Positions 61,841 through 63,617 of a stretch of DNA of 63,617 nucleotides are shown here, one piece after another. Position numbers and translations under genes: made by a program. Source of the DNA: Pseudomonas sp. BN417 (GTDB taxonomy: Bacteria; Pseudomonadota; Gammaproteobacteria; Pseudomonadales; Pseudomonadaceae); contig NZ_SSOJ01000141.1 of NCBI RefSeq assembly GCF_029871205.1, positions 139,881-203,497 of the forward strand, written 5' to 3'. Each line of letters begins with the position of its first letter. Positions within the stretch are counted from its first letter, which is position 1. The notes beneath the pieces are model-generated. The model worked only from the letters and a program-made list of their open reading frames with translations, did no database searches and was not told where the DNA came from.

Positions 61841-62435
61841 TGTAGGGGCGAATTCATTCGCCAAGGGCTGCGCAGCAGCCCCATTCCCCCTCAAGGGCAG
61901 CCCTTCGGCCTGCTTGGCGAATGAATTGGCTATGTCTGCGTTAAGTGTTGCTAGAGCGCCATGAGCCGAGCTGCTTATCGAGTGGACTGCGAGTCCCGGT
62001 TTCGCCTCCCGGCGAGTCACTTCTGGCAGTCGCCCCAGAAGTAACCAAGAAGGCTTGCCCCTGCATCCGGCCCCGGCTTCGCCGGGGTTCCCTCGCTCCA
62101 TCATTGCTCCGGGGGCCCGGCGTGAGGGGCCATCCATGGCCCCGCACGCCTCTCGCGGCATCCATGCCGCTCGTCCCCCTGCGCAACGCTTCCGCTCGGC
62201 CTGCTGACGGGGCGGAGTCGCTGCCCCACCGCTTCTGCACAGGTTCAGGCAATGACCAGGCATCAGGATTGCCGCGCCCTGTCAGGCGCGAGTCACCCCT
62301 CGCCCGCTTGCGGGAGAGGGGCCGGGGGAGAGGGCTGTATCAGGCCGGCGCGGAGGTCTGAAAGGCCCGTACTAGATACCTTTCTTCGGTACTGCAACAG
62401 CGAACGCAGACATAGCCAATGAATTCGCCCCTACA
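61841..62435. repeat. 97-bp palindromic repeat split by an inserted element
   Basis: The left part (61841-61927) and the right end (62426-62435) together give exactly 97 bp when the insert and one target copy are removed. The ends TGTAGGGGCGAATTC and GAATTCGCCCCTACA are inverted, with inner arms AGGGCTGCGCAGCAGCCC and AAGGGCAGCCCTT. The reconstructed unit has the same size and ends as the repeat at 7342-7438. Confidence 0.82.
61928..62417. mobile_element. 490-bp non-autonomous transposable element with target duplication
   Basis: The ends are perfect 15-bp terminal inverted repeats, GGCTATGTCTGCGTT (61928-61942) and AACGCAGACATAGCC (62403-62417). They are flanked directly by an 8-bp duplication AATGAATT (61920-61927 and 62418-62425). 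The interior has no plausible transposase and is full of hairpins: 62071-62087, 62126-62143, 62155-62170 and 62296-62321. The 8-bp duplication and GGC end fit families such as ISL3, but I cannot name a parent. The short open frames inside are spurious. Confidence 0.85.
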
Positions 62436-62461
62436 GAAAAGCAGTTCGCCCCTTCCCAACA

Positions 62462-62488
62462 AAAAAGCCCCGCATCGCGGGGCTTTTT
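62462..62488 (-). terminator. ppnP terminator
   Basis: AAAAAGCCCCGC (62462-62473) and GCGGGGCTTTTT (62477-62488) form a perfect stem with a three-base loop, 15 bases past the ppnP stop; T runs exist on both strands. Confidence 0.9.
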
Positions 62489-62503
62489 CACAACCATCGA
62501 ACC

Positions 62504-62785
62504 TTAGCGGTATTCGCAGAGGTAAGCGGTGTCCTGGGCAACCTTCAGCTGGAACTTGCTGTTGGCCGGAACGGTGAACTTGCTACCGGCAGCGAAGGTT
62601 TCCCAGCTGTCGCTGCCCGGCAGTTTCACGGTCAGGGCGCCGGCGATGACGTGCATCACTTCCAGCTGGCTGGTGCCGAACTCGTACTCACCGGCGGCCA
62701 TCACGCCGATGGTGGCCGGGCCTTCGTTCATGCCGAAGGCGATGGATTTGACGGTGCCGTCGAAGTATTCGTTGACCTTGAACAT
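62504..62785 (-). CDS. ppnP: Pyrimidine/purine nucleoside phosphorylase
   Basis: PpnP (DUF1255, YaiE) is a small cupin that phosphorolyses several nucleosides. The 93-residue length is typical. It shows [20 protein letters not shown] (about 4-23), the cupin strand [20 protein letters not shown] with family Glu and His, and [20 protein letters not shown] lies seven bases before the ATG. It is transcribed toward the transposon region and has its own terminator. Confidence 0.92.
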   Translation of the reverse strand: MFKVNEYFDGTVKSIAFGMNEGPATIGVMAAGEYEFGTSQLEVMHVIAGALTVKLPGSDSWETFAAGSKFTVPANSKFQLKVAQDTAYLCEYR

Positions 62786-63159
62786 GCTGGGCTCCTGGAT
62801 GGGGTTTGAAAGGGGTCGACAGTATGCCCAAGGCCGGTGCCATCGTCACCATCGATCCGGCCCTGGAAGGTATCTGCGCGGCCCGGTGAACGCGCGGCTT
62901 GTCCGGAACCGGCCTACGACGATTTCCGACCGTTCATGCACAACGGGAATAAATTTCCCATCAGAAGTAACAGGGAGTAACAAGCCGATCCCCGGGGCGC
63001 GGACCTGTGGCTTGGTAACTTCCCTGACTTCATTGCGGCACGGCGATTTCCGCCTCGGCTGGGGGGTTGGCCTATGTTTTGCTTACATGTATATACAGGA
63101 GCGTGCAATTAAGTACCTGTACGTTCCGAAGCCTCCCCTCAACAATAAAAGAGATAACC
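62786..63159. other. 374-base intergenic region before the binding-protein gene
   Basis: It holds the divergent promoters of ppnP and the binding-protein gene. I see no gene: the open frame covering it on the plus strand is not conserved-looking. The AT-rich part at 63070-63160 (with TGTATATACAGG near 63090) is the likely promoter area for the gene at 63160. GGGAATAAATTTCCC (62945-62959) is a small palindrome of unknown role. Confidence 0.5.
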
Positions 63160-63617
63160 ATGAGAAAGATCCTGTCGATGCTTGTACTTTCGGGCTGCAT
63201 GCTCACCGGGCTCTCGGCCCATGCCGGTGCCATTGATGATGCGGTCAAGCGCGGCACCCTGCGGGTCGGTATGGACCCGACCTACATGCCCTTCGAGATG
63301 ACCAACAAGCGTGGCGAGATCATCGGTTTCGAAGTCGACCTGCTGAAGGCCATGGCCAAGTCCATGGGCGTCAAGCTGGAACTGGTGTCCACCAGCTACG
63401 ACGGCATCATCCCGGCCCTGCTGACCGACAAGTTCGACATGATCGGTTCCGGCATGACCCTGACCCAGGAGCGCAACCTGCGCATCAACTTCTCCGAGCC
63501 CTTCATCGTGGTCGGCCAGACCCTGCTGGTCCGCAAGGAGCTGCAGGGCGAGATCAAGTCCTACAAGGACCTGAACGATGGCAAGTACCGCATCACCTCG
63601 AAGATCGGCACCACCGG
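63160..63617 (+). CDS. Amino-acid-type ABC transporter binding protein, N-terminal part
   Basis: The first 152 codons are visible; the gene runs off the right edge. A signal peptide (RKILSMLVLSGCMLTGLSAHA, about 2-22, possibly with a lipobox-like LSGC but followed by a longer hydrophobic part) leads to the family-3 solute-binding signature LRVGMDPTYMPFEMTNKRGE, then IIGFEVDLLKAMAKSMGVKL, DKFDMIGSGMTLTQERN and INFSEPFIVVGQTLLV. The substrate is probably a polar amino acid or a related compound; permease and ATPase genes would lie beyond the window. Confidence 0.9.
   Translation, partial: MRKILSMLVLSGCMLTGLSAHAGAIDDAVKRGTLRVGMDPTYMPFEMTNKRGEIIGFEVDLLKAMAKSMGVKLELVSTSYDGIIPALLTDKFDMIGSGMTLTQERNLRINFSEPFIVVGQTLLVRKELQGEIKSYKDLNDGKYRITSKIGTT

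Noticed and set aside
61652-62361. Open frames inside the transposable element (for example 61945-62361 plus and 61652-62263 minus)
   Set aside because: They run through hairpins and Arg/Pro-rich text, have no start signals and do not resemble transposases. Repeats of this kind are often annotated as spurious proteins.
62824-62889. 21-codon open frame [11 protein letters not shown]...
   Set aside because: Too short, no ribosome-binding site, and it overlaps the likely ppnP leader; no support beyond an open frame.
62529-63236. 235-residue open frame on the plus strand over ppnP and the next promoter
   Set aside because: It is antisense to ppnP and then crosses the intergenic promoter region; no domain or start signal.

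Overview
The window is chromosomal DNA of a GC-rich Pseudomonas. Gene order, read from memory of the family and not checked by search, follows the P. aeruginosa PAO1 segment around PA2977 to PA3031 very closely: mobA/moaB/moeA, an FAD oxidase/GlpD-like/FGGY kinase operon, slt, uup-like ABC-F, fadBA, topA, lexA-sulA, psrA, nagZ, mtnP, mfd, gap, aroP, apbE, nqrM, sthA, glpQ, lolCDE, comEC, lpxK, kdsB, murB. It is not P. aeruginosa itself, because the nqrABCDEF operon expected between aroP and apbE is absent and murB is followed by different DNA. About sixty genes are packed with short gaps. There is no prophage, CRISPR array or rRNA, and one tRNA (Pro, CGG).

Layout. 1-4 kb: an OprD-type porin fragment, then a GST / FMN-flavoprotein / metallo-beta-lactamase-fold cassette divergent from a TetR regulator with a palindromic operator. 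4-7.4 kb: tRNA-Pro, a small lipoprotein and molybdenum cofactor genes. 7.4-13.4 kb: an AraC regulator divergent from an operon of an alkylglycerone-phosphate-synthase-like flavoenzyme, a glycerol-3-phosphate-dehydrogenase-like flavoenzyme and a sugar kinase. 13.4-24 kb: pirin, YegS lipid kinase, CheV, MOSC protein, lytic transglycosylase, ABC-F ATPase, stress protein and unknowns. 24-36 kb: fadBA, topA, the SOS pair lexA-sulA with two LexA boxes, PsrA with two overlapping operators, L,D-transpeptidase, nagZ and mtnP. 36-43 kb: mfd, csiV and a SWIM/SNF2 helicase read in one direction. 43-49 kb: a long GAPDH, aroP, then apbE and nqrM stranded without NQR, then sthA. 49-61.8 kb: envelope genes (lolCDE, comEC, ExbB/ExbD-like, lpxK, kdsB, murB) in translationally coupled runs. 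61.8-63.6 kb: a nested pair of repeats, ppnP, and the start of an amino-acid-type binding protein.

The strongest unusual signals are: (i) the loss or relocation of nqrA-F with its flavin transferase and maturation factor left behind; (ii) a 490-bp element with 15-bp terminal inverted repeats and an 8-bp target duplication sitting inside a 97-bp palindromic repeat, whose intact 97-bp relative lies at 7342; (iii) the three-gene glycerol/ether-like operon with a changed histidine motif; and (iv) the TetR-controlled GST/flavoprotein/hydrolase cassette. I see no evidence for a wholly new defence or mobile system beyond these.
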